Positions 22,257 to 34,952 of a stretch of 64,000 nt of DNA are shown here, one piece after another. Under the pieces are notes generated by a model. It worked only from the letters and a program-made list of their open reading frames with translations, was not told the DNA's origin and searched no databases. Origin of the DNA: Apostichopus japonicus (lineage: Eukaryota > Echinodermata > Holothuroidea > Aspidochirotida > Stichopodidae); NCBI RefSeq assembly GCF_037975245.1, contig NC_092577.1, positions 1,732,001 to 1,796,000 of the forward strand, given 5' to 3'. Within the stretch, counting starts at the first letter, position 1; every line of letters starts with the position of its first letter. The position numbers were made by a program, and so were the translations under genes.

Positions 22257-23683
22257 TAGGGATGCACCGGATCCAAATTTTTGGATCCGGCCGGAACCGG
22301 ATTTTGCCGGATAGTACATGAAATCCGGCCGGATAAAATCCGGCCGGAACCGGATTTTTTCACTACACAAAAGAAAATCATTAATAAGAAGTAGAAGTAT
22401 GAAACAAGGAGCAAATCTTAGGTGAGGTATACGCATATTATAAAGAAGGTGAAATTAAGACCCCATTTATGAGATTAAATATGACTTGAAGTGGTGTAAT
22501 CTACATTCTTTAATAAAATAACTACAATATTATTGTTGACAAGCTTGATACAGTATGTAAATTTGTTTGCTGGAAAAATACTGGAAAAATACTAAGTTTG
22601 TTTTAAAACAGGAAGCTACATTTCACAAATCTCATACTTTATACTGAATAAAAGATTATTTAATTGTTGTTATATAACACTACTATCTGGATTTAGAATT
22701 GTCTTTTATTATTCATTATTTGGTAACAAATTTTTACACTGCAATATTATCTGTAAAGTCAAAAATCAAAAAGCATTGCATCTTTCCAGAAGTGGAAGAA
22801 ACTTCTTATCTATCTTTTATCTATCCTTTAAAATGGAATTGAATGTTCATTAGAACACTTAATGATTTAGGTTTTTCATGAACTTTTAGGAACTTTCATG
22901 GTGACAAGAGATATCTCTTTCTGTGAGAAAATTAGATACTGTTTTTCTGTGACTGGCACCCATTTGGTGGAAACTCTTCTAGTCCATTGCTTCATCTATT
23001 TATAAAAGTGCCAAGATTACAATTTGCATATTGCCATGACCACAATTGACAGCTTTCTAGACAGGAAATGGACTGTAGTGGTCCACAAAAAGATCCATTG
23101 TTTTGACTTCTTAAGGTCCTAATGCACATGTTTGGATTTTGGACATTTCATGCAAGTGTTTCTCTCTGACCATATAAGAGATTGTTTCACACATAAAAAT
23201 TCAGAGAAAACATGAATGCCAACAGAAATGGGAAAGTAAAGATTTAATGGAACAATATTTTGACTGATAAGTATATGAATGGTCTATTTTAACTGCACAA
23301 TATTAAACTGATTAAGGCTGCAAGAAATGATTTCACTGCAAACTGTATTTGTTAGCTTCATATTATTACAGTATTTGTATTATTTTGGTTGATCTTTAGA
23401 AACAGTGGGTCAGACCATTGAGAAAATTAAATTAAACATGTTAAACCTAATTTTTCCTTACTTTGAATGTTTTTATTAATTTTTGGAAATAGTTTACATT
23501 GATTTAAGTTAATACCAACACCTTTATAAGGAATAATTCAGGCCAGATTTTGAAAAAGATCCAGCCAGATTTTGAAAAATATCCGGCCGGATTTTGAAAA
23601 ATATCCGGCCGGAACCGGAACCGGATAATTTCTCACTATCCGGCCGGATAGTCCGGCCGGACCGGATATCCGGTGCACCCCTA
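22257..23683. mobile_element. Nested hAT-like element with TAGGGATGCACCGG ends
   Basis: 1427-bp element. It starts TAGGGATGCACCGGATCC and ends CCGGTGCACCCCTA, with many GGATCCGG/CCGGCCGG sub-terminal repeats on both sides. The 8-bp target duplication AATGATAT/AATAATAT has one mismatch. The interior is AT-rich without a recognisable transposase. A shorter relative in the other orientation lies at 62,880-63,661. Confidence 0.7.
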
Positions 23684-24184
23684 AATAATATATTTTTCGC
23701 ACATGTTATTTTTTTTTTCGACACCCAAATCTCAGTGGGGGGCGACTGGGGGGCGACAAGCTTTAGTGGGGGGCTGTCGCTCCCCCCCACGCCCCCCTAG
23801 CTACGCCACTGACAGGAAGTGACACTGTCCACATAATTACCTTCCTCGTAAACAGAGGTTAAGCTACTAAGAAATGACCACCCTACGACATTATAATGAA
23901 GGTTACTTGATATTAGGTGCACAGACAAGTGTACGGTTTCTGTTGTAGAAAGTTACACTGGAAGCCAAAGTGTGAGTGATCTCCTGGGCCTAAGAAGTTG
24001 GAAGAGGATATTGATGGCTTAAAAACAAACTGTTCGTAATCTTTCTGACAAGTATGATGAAGGAACTTCCTGTCTATGCTACAAGCTAAGAGTTTGTAAA
24101 TTTGAACATAGGCAAGGGCAAGGATTTGGGAAAATGCACTGTTTTACTGTTATATATACATTAGGCTTTTCGCGGAACTGTTAC

Positions 24185-24251
24185 CAGTATAAGCGGTGGT
24201 ATCGTGCACAGGTGACTCTTCCGGTTCCACCTTGACGGAAATCTGAAACAT
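24185..24251 (-). CDS. ZNF-2 exon 1
   Basis: 22 codons plus one base: MFQISVKVEPEESPVHDTTA then YT, ending at ACTG|GTAAC. Compared with ZNF-1 and ZNF-4, Gly is replaced by Glu-Glu, an in-frame change shared with ZNF-3. VKVE is kept. It lies 3.6 kb upstream of exon 2 because of the hAT insertion in the intron. Without that insertion the intron would be about as long as that of ZNF-3. Confidence 0.75.
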
Positions 24252-26546
24252 TTCGTTTCCAGTGGATCTGTACTCGGTTCATGAACTTCTTAATCCTTGA
24301 TAACAATTGAATATCGTGCATCACCCAAACATGTTATTGAAGGGGTAACATATAACTAAAGTATAACTTAGAAGTTTGCATGGACTTCTCAAATGGTATT
24401 ACTTTTGCAAAGAGCACCATAGAACATTAAAAAATTAATCCACTACTATAGACCGATGCAAGTTCCAAAAATCCACCAGTTTATGGAACGCCAAAAGGAC
24501 CATAGGTAGCGTTGCTTTCCTAATCAGGAGGTGCAACTACCCTAAACAGGAGGTGCTACAGTCAGGAGCACACCTTATCATCTCACCTCCCTACATGTAT
24601 AGGAAGATGGGGTATTGTTCGTCATCTCACATCAGAAATGTGAGGAAGTGTATAAGGGAGCAAAAATAATGTTGCGAACTCTTTGACCGTAAGCCTGATC
24701 AAGGTCAAACTTGGTGGGTAGGCGATAGACCATGTAAACTCGCGCCTCCGTGCTGATGACATCTTAGGTCAAAGGTCCCAGGTCAAAAACCAAAATGTTG
24801 GTTTTTATCCATTTTCTGCTTTTCAGCATGTAGGGTAAGCTATTAGACCAAATCATAAGTAGAGAATGAAGAGGAAATTTTAAATAGGACAGATTTAGGG
24901 TCAGGGTAGAAGGTCAAAATACAAAATGGCCTAAATTGTGGGAAAAGTGTGGCATACCGATCCTCGAGGAACCTGACCATGAAAAGTTGTGCATGTGTGA
25001 TTGATGATGTCATAGGTCAGATACTTCCAAAACTTTGGTTTTAGCCAGTACTTGCTTGTCAGTGTGTTGAAAAAGTTATTAAACTATAAGATATATAATG
25101 AATAATGGGACAAATATTAAAACTAGTACTTATGTGGTTGTTAAGGTCAATGTTGAAGTCAATGTAGCCTGGTCAAAGTGGCCTAAATTTATCGAAAGTT
25201 TGTGTCGATCGTGAACTCATGGACCATAAGTCGGATTTATTTTGAATTTGGTGGGTAGGTGTCTGGTCTTGTAAACATGCCTGCTTGATTGATGATATCA
25301 GAGGTCTAACTTCGGAGGTCAAAGGGTCAAACCTAAAAATTGGTGTTGAGCCAATTTCTGCTTGTCAACATGTACAGTAGGAAAAAGTCATTAAGACACG
25401 AAATATGTAGAGATCGAAAAGACAATTACTAGAATATTCCATTTTGGATGTTGGTGGTTAGGTTGAAAGTTGAAACAATAATGTAGGTCAGAGGTGAAAT
25501 TGGCCCAATTATTGAATGCCTTGCATGAAACAAAAGTGAACTTAGGTAACATTATTTTCTACTAAACTATGAATTTAACTACACCTTAAAAAACTGGATT
25601 CTAGCCTATTAACAAAGATGGCAACCAGATCATGCATTCAGAAGTAATCCAACAATCACTTTTGTCTTGGGAGATGAGATCTGCAACATCATGGATTGCC
25701 GACTTCAATGCTCATTTCTTGCCACAGGCAAAAGTATGCTCTGCGTTGGTGATGTCGTGTGCGTAGGTTGGGGAAATAAATTACTACAAGGTATAGAGGT
25801 CAAATGGTGCATTTTGATGCAAATGTTAACCAAAAATTAGCTCTACTGTATAATTCCTGTCGGTCCAAATGCAAGGTTGTGGTAAGAGATACGCTGTAGT
25901 GCAACTGACATTTTCAGAATATGCTTATTTTATAGTGGTCCAAGCACACAATAAATTTGGTAATTTTTATAGAAGTGGTCTAACCACAGCTGTTCATGAT
26001 TTGACATGGAATGACCCAAAAGGAACTCCTGAGAGCCAGTTGGCTTAAAGATTCCTTTTCATATTTTGTTTGAAGACATTCAATGGTGAATTTGATCTCT
26101 TTTGTCCTCAAATGACCTGTGACCTCTGAGATCACCCAGTCTACAATGGTAAACGTTTTAAAATTTCACAGGAAATTGATTTCTTTGTTATTTAAGAAAC
26201 AGACATGAAAGCACACTCCCAGGGATAGTCTGAAAACTATTTCCAGTATTTATTCCTAGGAACTTACAGGTGGTTAAGAGTGAAATCTATAACATAAGAT
26301 GACATTCAACATGATATTTCATGTGCTTACATATATTTTCCTTGGGTTAACAATTTATATCATTCAGTTGTAGGTATACTAAAACTACTAGTTCTCTGTG
26401 TCACAGAGGCATGCGAACAAGAAATAAGGGCATGAACAAGTAGTTTAATTTTACAGAGTATATTAAATCACCATGATATTTCATGTGCTGACATATTTCC
26501 CTGGTGATTAACAAAATGACATTCAGTAGTAGGCATACTAAAACAA
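24252..26546. repeat. Segmentally duplicated intergenic DNA (partner 29,950-32,989)
   Basis: From 23,820 onward this aligns collinearly with the region upstream of ZNF-3 (29,517 onward) with small differences. The shared string GAACTCTTTGACCGTAAGCC at about 24,677 and 30,385 is one anchor. It includes recurring 'GGTCAAAGGTC...CAAAATGTTGG' style stretches. No gene was recognised. Relative to the partner it lacks about 280 bp near 25,780 (31,445-31,735 in the partner) and the MITE at 32,152-32,608. Confidence 0.6.
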
Positions 26547-27361
26547 CTAGTTCTCTGTATTAATAAACTGAAGTTCATATTCAGACATAATGTTACAAGA
26601 GTATTTACATATTATGAATGCTAAATGTTTCTCCTGTGTATATTCTTTGAAGTCTTTTCCAATTGCTGAACTACTAAGGCTTTGCTCCAGTAGGTGTTTT
26701 TCCATGTACTCTACCCTTCCAACTTCCAAACTAAGCAAATTATTTGGGCCACAGTCTCTCTAGTGTGTGTTCATTCTTGTGTGTGTTCCTCCATGTGTCT
26801 TCCAGATTTAACAAACTTTGCTTATTTTTCTCTACGGTATGTATTCACATCTCCTCAATTGACCAGATAAGCAAAGATTTTCTTAAAAAGTGACACTGAT
26901 AATGCTCCTCCCATGTGTAATTTTCCTTCCTTTTGTCTACAAGCTTTTTCTCACCATAGTTAAACTTATGTTCTAGTTCTTTCATGTGTTACCAGACAAC
27001 CCTAAATAATGGAATATTTTTTCCACAAATAAGCTACATTCATCCCTATACTGTATTTATAATTTCTTGCGCCATCACAGTATCAGATTTCAAGAGCAAA
27101 CATTTTGTCACATTTAACTACATTGATAAGGTTTCTCTCCTGTATGATATCTTTCATGTGCCTAAACACATGTAAGTTCATTCATGAGGCTGTTCTCCTC
27201 AATGTTGTCTCTTCCCTATGTGTTCTTACATGCTACCTCAGAGCTCCAGATAAAGACAAATTGTTGGCTCCAATATTCACATTGATAGGCTTCTATCCTG
27301 TATTTGTACCTTCATGTCTCCTCATTTGTCCAGAATCAGCAAACATTTTCATACAGTAGTT
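26547..27361 (-). pseudogene. Decayed zinc-finger tail downstream of ZNF-3
   Basis: Eroded fingers following the ZNF-3 stop. Phrases such as HTGEKPYQ and RTH recur at finger spacing with stops and missing Cys/His. Homologous tails follow ZNF-1, the orphan relic and ZNF-4. Confidence 0.6.
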
Positions 27362-29118
27362 TTACTGACAAGGCTTTTCTCCGGTGTGTCTTCTTTCATG
27401 GCTCTTCAAACTAGCAGCACGGGCAAAGTTATTGTCACAGTATTTGCACTGATAGGACCTGTCTCCTGTATGTATTCTTTCATGTGTCCTCAAACTTCCA
27501 GATAAAGCAAATGTTTCCTTACAACAGCTGCACCGATAAGGCTTCTCTCCTGTGTGTCTTCTTTCATGTTTCCTCAATTGTCCAGATTCAGCAAACATTT
27601 TCTTACAGTATTTACACTGATAACGCTTCTTTCTTGTGTGTGTTCTTTCATGTCTCCTCATTTGTCCAGAATAAGCAAACTGTGTCTTACAGTAACTACA
27701 CTGATACGGTTTTTCTCCTGTATGTGTTCTTTCATGGCACTTCAAATGGGCAGATTGGGGAAACTTCTTGTCACAGTAGTTACACTGATAAGGTTTCTCT
27801 CCTGTATGTGTTCTTTCATGGCGCTTCAAATGGGCAGATTGGGGAAACTTTTTCTCACAGAAGTTACACTGATAAGGCTTCTCTCCTGTATGTGTTCTTT
27901 CATGTACCTTTAATTGTCCATCATAAGCAAACTTTGTCTTACAGAATTTACACGGATAAGGTTTCTCTCCTGTATGTGTTCTTTCATGGCTCTTCAAACT
28001 AGCAGGCTGGGTAAACTTTTTGTCACAATAGTTACACTGATAAGGCTTTTCTCCTGTGTGTGTTCTTACATGTCTCTTCAATTGTTGAGATGCAGCAAAC
28101 TTTTTGTCACAGCAGTTACACTGATAAGGCTTCAATCCTGTGTGTCGTCTTTCATGGCTCTTCAAACTAGCAACTTGAGCAAAGTCTTTGTCACAGTACT
28201 TGCACTGATAGGACCTGTCTCCTGTATGTATATTTTCATGTGTCCTCAAACTTGCAGATACAGAAAACGTTTCCTTACAATAGCTGCACTGATAAGGCTT
28301 CTCACCTGTGTGACTTCTTTCATGTATCCTCCTTTTACCAGAATCAGGAAACGCTTTCTTACAGTAGTTACACTGATAAGGTTTCTCTCCTGTGTGCATT
28401 CTTTCATGTATCTTCAATTGTCCAGCATAAGCAAACATTTTCTTACAGTAGCTACACTGATAAGCCTTCTCTCCTGTGTGTGTTCTTTCATGCATCTTCA
28501 CAGTAGTAGCTTGTGCAAACTTTTTGTCACAGTAGTTACATTGATAAGGCTTCTCTCCTGTGTGGGTTCTTTCATGTCTCCTTATTTTTCCACAATCAGC
28601 GAACATTTTCTTACAATATTTACACTTATAAGGCTTCTCTCCTGTGTGCGTTCTTTCATGTATCTTTAATTGTCCAGAATAAGCAAACTTTTTCTTACAA
28701 AAGCTACACTGATAAGGTTTCTCTCCTGTATGTGTTCTTTCATGGCTTTTCAAACTACCAGCTTGGGTAAACTTTTTGTCACAGTAGTTACACTGATAGG
28801 ACCTCTCTCCTGCATGTGTGTTTTCATGTTTTTCCACACTTCCAGAGTGACTAAACAGATTGTTGCCATCACTACTTTCACCAGGATTTTCTCCTCTATT
28901 AAGTGTACAAATCTCTGTATTTTCTGGTTTTACTATATTTTGTTTGGAATCATCAGGGAATTCTTCTCCATCATTTGCCTCGTCCTCCAGTCTGAATAAA
29001 ACATGACATGAGTAGCTATCAACTGGTTCCCCAGACTCCTTTTCTTCCTTCTTAACATCCTGTTGATGTCCTTGGTGGTGTGAGTGAGCAATGTGTCCAG
29101 AGGACAGTCCCTGCGATA
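27362..29118 (-). CDS. ZNF-3 exon 2, C2H2 zinc-finger protein, 17 fingers
   Basis: The acceptor ...ATTCTCAG|TA at 29,119/29,118 joins in phase to exon 1 (29,883-29,949), giving a predicted 607 residues. The N-terminal region (24-129) has DVKKEE, IVKPEN and a cysteine-less remnant finger ending HENTH. Residues 130-605 are 17 canonical C2H2 fingers, then CQ and TAA. It looks fully intact and is the best template for the ZNF-1 unit: ZNF-1's nine fingers and its stranded distal fingers are collinear with this array. Finger 14 ends with the unusual linker HTRKKR, and three linkers are TGDRS or TGLKP rather than TGEKP. Probable nuclear DNA-binding regulator. Confidence 0.9.
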
Positions 29119-29882
29119 CTGAGAATTTGAAGGAAAACACAAGGTTAAATAATGACAATGAAAAACAAACTGGTTCAGTGATTCCACTTTACTTAAATGA
29201 GAATATTTCACTTAGGACTTCAGATAAAATTTGCTATCTACCTTGCTATTTGTAAGTGATCAGGAAGGTTCTTGCACTGATCAATGTGAAATTGTTCACA
29301 TGGTTATTTTTCTTTCGTTGTCTTACTTTACAGCTTTTCAGCCTACTCAGTACAGTTGTCACATCAGTATATGAACAAGAAATAAGGATACAACCAAGAA
29401 GTAAAATATAACAGAGTATACTAGATCTCCAACTGGCTGGATATCTGCTACTGAATACAATTAGTGAAAGAAACATTTATTCTTTGACAATGGATTACAG
29501 AGGATGGGACAGGAAGTGACACTATCCACATATTTACCTTCCTAGTAAACAGAGGTTAAGCTACTAAGAAATGACCACCCTACGACATTATAATGAAGGT
29601 TACTTGATATTAGGTGCATAGACAAGTGTACGGTTTCTGTTGTAGAAAGTTACACCGGAAGCCAAAGTGTGAGTGATCTCCTGGGCCTAAGAAGTTGGAA
29701 GAGGATATTGATGGCTTGTAAACAAACTGTTCGTAATCTTTCTGACAAGTATAATGAAGGAACTTCCTGTCTATGCTACAAGCTAAGAGATTGTAAATTT
29801 GAACATAGGCAAGGGCAAGGACTTGGGAAAATGCACTGTTTTACTGTGATACAGTACATTAGGCATTTCGCGGAACTGTTAC

Positions 29883-29949
29883 CAGTATAAGCGGTGATAT
29901 CGTGCACAGGTGACTCTTCCGGTTCCACCTTGACGGAAATCTGAAACAT
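29883..29949 (-). CDS. ZNF-3 exon 1
   Basis: Encodes MFQISVKVEPEESPVHDITA then YT plus one base, at a G|GTAAC donor. It differs from ZNF-2 exon 1 by Thr to Ile. The intron to exon 2 is 764 bp and carries the empty ACAGGAAG site of the hAT found in ZNF-2. Confidence 0.75.
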
Positions 29950-32900
29950 TTCGTTTCCAGTGGATCTGTACTCGGTTCATGAACTTCTTAATCCTTGATA
30001 ACAATTGAATATCGTGCATCACCAAAACATGTTATTGAAGTTGCAACATATAACTAAAGTATAACTTAGAAGTTTGCATGGACTTCTCAAATGGTATTAC
30101 TTTTGCAAAAAGCACCATAGAACATTAAAAAGTTAAACCACTTCTATAGACCGATGCAAGTTCCAAAAATCCACCAGTTTATGGAACGCCAAAAGGAACG
30201 TAGGTGGCGTTGCTTTCCTAATCAGGAGGTGCAACTACCCTAAACAGGAGGTGCTACAGTCAGGAGCACACCTTATCATCTCACCTCCCTACATGTATAG
30301 GAACTTTAGGAAGATGGGATATTGTTCGTCATCTCACATCAGAAATGTGAGGAAGTTTATGAGGGAGCAAAAATAGTGTTGCGAACTCTTTGACCGTAAG
30401 CCTGATCAAGTTCAAACTTGGTGGGTAGGCGATAGACCATGTAAACTCGTGCCTTCGTGCTGATGACATCTTAGGTCAAAGGTCCCAGGTCAAAAACCAA
30501 AATGTTGGTTTTTATCCATTTTCTGCTTTTCAGCATGTAGGTAAAAGGCATTAGACCACACGATATGTAGAGAATGAAGAGGAAATTTTAAATAGGACAG
30601 ATTTAGGTGTTTAGGATCAGGGTAGAAGGTCAAAATTCAAAATGGCCTAAATTGTGGAAAAAGTGTTTGGCATACCCCTCCTCGACCCAAACTCCTATCA
30701 AGTTCAAACTGGTGGGAAGGTACCTGACCATGAAAAGTTGTGCATGTGTGATTGATGATATCATAGGTCAGATACCTCCAAAACTTTGGTTTTAGCCAGT
30801 ACTTGCTTGTCAATGTGTTGAAAAAGTTATTTAACTATAAGATATGTAGAGAACAATGGGACATATGTGGTCTAAATTTATCGAAAGTGTGTGTCGATCG
30901 TGAACTCATGGACCTTAAGTCGGATTTATTTTGAATTTGGTGGGTAGGTGTCTGGTCTTGTAAACATAATGCATGCTTGATTGATGATGTAAGAGGTCTA
31001 ACTTCGGAGGTCAAAGGGTCAAACCTAAAAATTGATGTTGAGCCATTTTCTGCTTGTCAACATGTACAGTAGGAAAAAGTCATTAAGACACAAAATATGT
31101 AGAGATCGATAAGACAATTACTAGAATATTCCATTTTGGATGTTGATGGTTAGGTTGAAAGTTGAAACAATGTAGGACAGAGGTGAAATTGGCCCAATTA
31201 TTGAATGCCTTGCATGAAACAAAAGTGATGGTTAGGTAACATTATTTTCTACTAAACTATAAATTAAACTGCAAATTGAAACTGGGTTCCAGCTTATTAA
31301 CAAGACGGTAAGCAGATGCATTCAGATGCAACCCAACAATCACTTTCTTCTTGGAGATGAGATCTGCATCGTCATGGATTGCCGACTTCAATGCTCATTT
31401 CTTGCCAAAGGCAAAAGTATTCTCTGCGTTGGTGATGTCGTGTGCGTATGTATGTTATTTCCAAACTTTCTGGAGAGGTGAGATGGAGGGGAGGGAGAAG
31501 GAAGCAAACAGTTTAGGAAAACATTTGGAGGTAAAAGAAAACTCATCACATGCAAATTGAGGGGAAAACCCCCAGCCCACATGGGGGGTTCCAAATTTAC
31601 TCAGAGTGATTTAGGTGGTGCATGGACCTTAATTAATGGACAGTGTTGTTTTCAGATAAAGCTGTTACAAATGACGATTGAGGGGTAGTTAATTGCTACC
31701 CTAACGAGGCTCACTTTGGGTGGTTTGAGAAATAATTACTACAAGGTATAGAGGTCAAATGGTGCATTTTGATGCAAATGTTAACTATAAATTAGCTCTA
31801 CTGTATAACTACTGTTGGTCCAAATGCAAGGTTGTGGTAAGAGATACGCTGCAGTGCAACTGAAATTTTCAGAATATGCTTATTTTATAGTGGTCCAAGC
31901 ACACAATAAATTTGGTAATTCCTATAGAAGCGGTCTAACCACAGCTGTTCGTGATTTGACACGGAATGACCCAAAAGGAACTCCTGAGAGCCAGTTGGCT
32001 TAAAGATTCCTTTCCATATTTTGTTTGAAGACATTCAATGGTGAATTTGATCTCTTTTGTCCTCAAATGACCTGTGACCTCTGAGATCACCCAGTCTACA
32101 ATGGTAAACATTTTAAAATTTTACAGGAAATTTATCTTTCTTTGTTATTTACAGGGATGAGACTGAGCCGGGGAAAAAAATCTGAAATTTATCCATCGCC
32201 GTCCTGTGGGAGGGGTTTAAGGGGAGGGGGTGTCCCCCTCCCCTTTAGAAATTTTTTGTCAGGTAAGGAGGGCTTAGATGCAAAATGGTGGACTCTAGAT
32301 GGAATCTATCACATCACGTAACTCGCCAAAAAAGTGTTGAATTTCTGCTTGTATAATTTATCCATTAGATTTTTTGAACCAAAAAAAGGCTTTTTGCTTG
32401 CTTTGTGCTACTTGATTCCACCACTGGTCAAATTCGGTGTTTCTTCCCTTCACAGTCCAGCATGTTCGGCAAAAAAATAAAAAATAAAATAAAAAATTTA
32501 ATAAAAAAAATAATAAAAAACGCGAATTACGAGAAAAAACGCGAAAATGAAAAAAAAAAAAAAAAAAAAATAGGAAATCCGCGTTTCCGCGGAAGAGTCT
32601 CATGCCTGTATTTAAGAAACAGACATGAAAGCACACTCCCAGGGATAGATTGAAAAATATTTCCAGTATTTGTTCCCAGGATATTAAAGGTGGACTAAGA
32701 GTGAAATCTATAACATTAGATGACATTCAACATGATATTTCATGTGCTTACATATTTTCCTTGGGTTAACAATTCATATCATTCAGTTGTAGGTATACTA
32801 AAACTACTAGTTCTCTGTGTCACAGAGGCATGCGAACAAGAAATAAGGGCATGAACAAGTAGTTGAATTTTACAGAGTATATTAAATCACCATGATATTT

Positions 32901-32989
32901 CATGTGCTTACCTATTTCCCTGGTGATTAACAAAATGACATTCAGTAGTAGGTATACTAAAACAACTAGTTCTCTGTATTGATAAACTG
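29950..32989. repeat. Segmentally duplicated intergenic DNA (partner 24,252-26,546)
   Basis: Collinear partner of the ZNF-2 upstream region. It carries two extra blocks: 31,445-31,735 (no inverted repeat seen) and the TIR element 32,152-32,608. From about 32,620 it continues with sequence also found at 1860-2060, 2745-2940 and 26,200-26,546. No gene was recognised. Confidence 0.6.
32152..32608. mobile_element. Short TIR element with 6-bp target duplication
   Basis: 457 bp with ends CAGGGATGAGACT and the inverse of CAGGCATGAGACT. TATTTA lies on both sides (32,146-32,151; 32,609-32,614). The paralogous site near 26,190 is empty (TTGTTATTTAAG). The interior has AAAATAAAAAT-rich and poly-A stretches and a G/C-run. 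No coding capacity. Confidence 0.65.
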
Positions 32990-33882
32990 AAGTTCATATT
33001 TAGACATAATGTTACAAGAGTATTGACATATTATGAGTGCTAAATGATTCTCCTGTGTATATTCTTTGAAGTCTTTTCCAATTGCTGAACTACTAAGGCT
33101 TTGCTCTGGTAGGTGTTTTTCCATTTACTCTACCCTTCCAACTTCCAAACTGAGCCAAGAATTTGGGCCACAGTCTCTCTAGTGAGTGTTCATTCTTGTG
33201 TGTGTTCCTCCATGTGTCTTCCAGATTGAGCAAACTTTGCTTATTTTTCTCTATGGTATGTATTCACTTCTCCTCAATTGTCCAGATAAGCAAAGATTTT
33301 CTTTAAGAAGTGACACTGATAATGCAACTCCCATGTGTAATTTTCCTTCCTTTTGTCTAAAAGCTTTTTCTCACCATCTTTTAAATTTATGTTCTAGTTC
33401 TTCCATGTGTTACCAGACAACCCTAAATAATGGAATATTTTTTTTCCATAATTTAGCTACATTCACTCCTGTACTGTACTGTATGTATAAATTCATGTGC
33501 CACCACAGAATCAGAATTCAAGAGCAAACATTATGTCACATATAACTACATTGATAAGGTTTCTCTCCTGTATGATATCTTTCATGTGCCTAAACACATG
33601 TAAGTTCATTCATGAGGCTGTTCTCCTCAATGTTGTCTCTTCCCTATGTGTTCTTACATGCTACCTAAGAGCTCCAGATAAAGACAAATTGTTGGCTCCG
33701 ATATTCACATTGATAGGCTTCTATCCTGTATTTGTACAGGTTCATGTCTCCTCATTTGTCAAAATTCAGCAAAGATTTTCTTACAGTGGTTACACTGATA
33801 AGGCTTCTCTCTTGTAAGTGTTATTTAATGTCCCCAGATCCAGCAAACTCTTTCTTACAATAGTGTCACAGCTTAAAGGTGT
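32990..33882 (-). pseudogene. Decayed zinc-finger tail downstream of ZNF-4
   Basis: Homologous to the tails at 26,547-27,361 and 5037-5654. Finger periodicity with lost Cys/His and stops. The last stretch (33,740-33,882) still resembles two fingers immediately after the ZNF-4 stop. Confidence 0.6.
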
Positions 33883-34952
33883 CTACCTTGTGTGTATTCT
33901 TTCATGTCTCCTCATACTTTTAGATACAGCAAATGTTTTCTTACAGTAGTTACACTCAAAAGGCTTCTCTCCTGTATGTATTCTTTCATGTACCCTCATT
34001 TGTCCAGAAGAAGCAAACGTTTTCTTACAGTAGTTACACTGATAAGGCTTCTCTCCTGTATGTATTCTTTCATGTACCCTCATTTGTCCAGAAGAAGCAA
34101 ACGTTTTCTTACAGTATTTACACTGATAAGGCTTCTCTCCTGTATGTGTTCTTTCATGGATCTTGGAATGAAAATGTTGGGAAAACTTTTTGTCACAGTA
34201 GTTACACTGATAAGGTTTCTCCCCTGTATGTGTTCTTTCATGGCTCTTCAAACTAGCAGGTTGGGTAAATTGTTTGTCACAATAGTTACACTGATAAGGC
34301 CTCTCTCCTGTGTGTGTTCTTTCATGTCTCATCAATTGTCCAGAATGAGAAAACGTTGTCTTACAGTAGCTACACTGATAAGGTTTCTTTCCTGTATGTG
34401 TTCTTTCATGACTCTTCAGATAAGCAGCTCGGGCAAACATTTTTTCACAGTAGTTGCACTGATAAGGCTTCTCTCCTGTGTGCATTCTTTCATGTATCTT
34501 CAATTGTCCAGCATAAGCAAGCATTTTCTTACAGTAGCTACACTGATAAGATTTCTCTCCTTTATGTGTTCTTTCATGGCTCTTCAAACTACCAGCTTGG
34601 GTAAACTTTTTGTCACAGTAGTTACACTGATAGAACCTCTCTCGTGCATGTGTGTTTTCATGTTTTTCCACAGTTCCAGAGTGACTAAACAGCTCGTTGC
34701 CATCACTACTTTCACCAGGATTCTCTTCTCTATTAAGTGTACAAATCTCTGTATTTTCTGGTTTTACTATATTTTGTTTAGCATCATCAGGGAATTCTTC
34801 TCCATTATTAGCCTCATCCTCCAGGCTGAATAAAACATGACATGAGTAGCTATCAACTGGTTCCCCAGACTCCCTTTCTTCCTTCTTAACATCCTGTTGC
34901 ATTTCTGGGTAATGTGGGTGAGTAATGTGTCCAGACGACAGTCCCTGCAATA
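33883..34952 (-). CDS. ZNF-4 exon 2, C2H2 zinc-finger protein, 9 fingers
   Basis: The acceptor ...ACTCTCAG|TA at 34,953/34,952 joins exon 1 (35,218-35,281) across a 265-bp intron, for a predicted 377 residues. The N-terminal region has DVKKEE, IVKPEN and the remnant HENTH finger. Residues 129-377 are nine C2H2 fingers; the last ends HTR and stop. Fingers 7 and 8 (34,128-33,961) differ by one residue only, Lys to Asn before the second Cys, with identical contact helices (SSGQMRV). The array differs from ZNF-1 to -3 after finger 2, so its DNA target should differ. The left breakpoint of the 11-kb tandem duplication falls in finger 2. Confidence 0.88.

Larger units (their letters stand above)
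20978..23811. mobile_element. hAT-type element, 2.8 kb, in ZNF-2 intron (contains nested elements)
   Basis: Left end CAGTTGCATAGCCAGG, right end CCTAGCTACGCCACTG (inverse CAGTGGCGTAGCTAGG). A perfect 8-bp target duplication ACAGGAAG lies at 20,970-20,977 and 23,812-23,819. The paralogous ZNF-3 intron retains the empty site with a single ACAGGAAG at 29,509-29,516. It includes GCGCCACC...GGCGCG repeat sequence at 21,070-21,170. No transposase was recognised. It is younger than the ZNF-2/ZNF-3 duplication. Confidence 0.8.

Noticed and set aside
33892-34833. 313-codon plus-strand ORF opposite ZNF-4 (similar ones opposite ZNF-2 and ZNF-3)
   Set aside because: Antisense shadow of the 84-bp finger repeat: MCSFM...TLIRLLSC repeats are the reverse reading of TGEKPYQC linkers and follow the finger period. 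There is no independent coding evidence.
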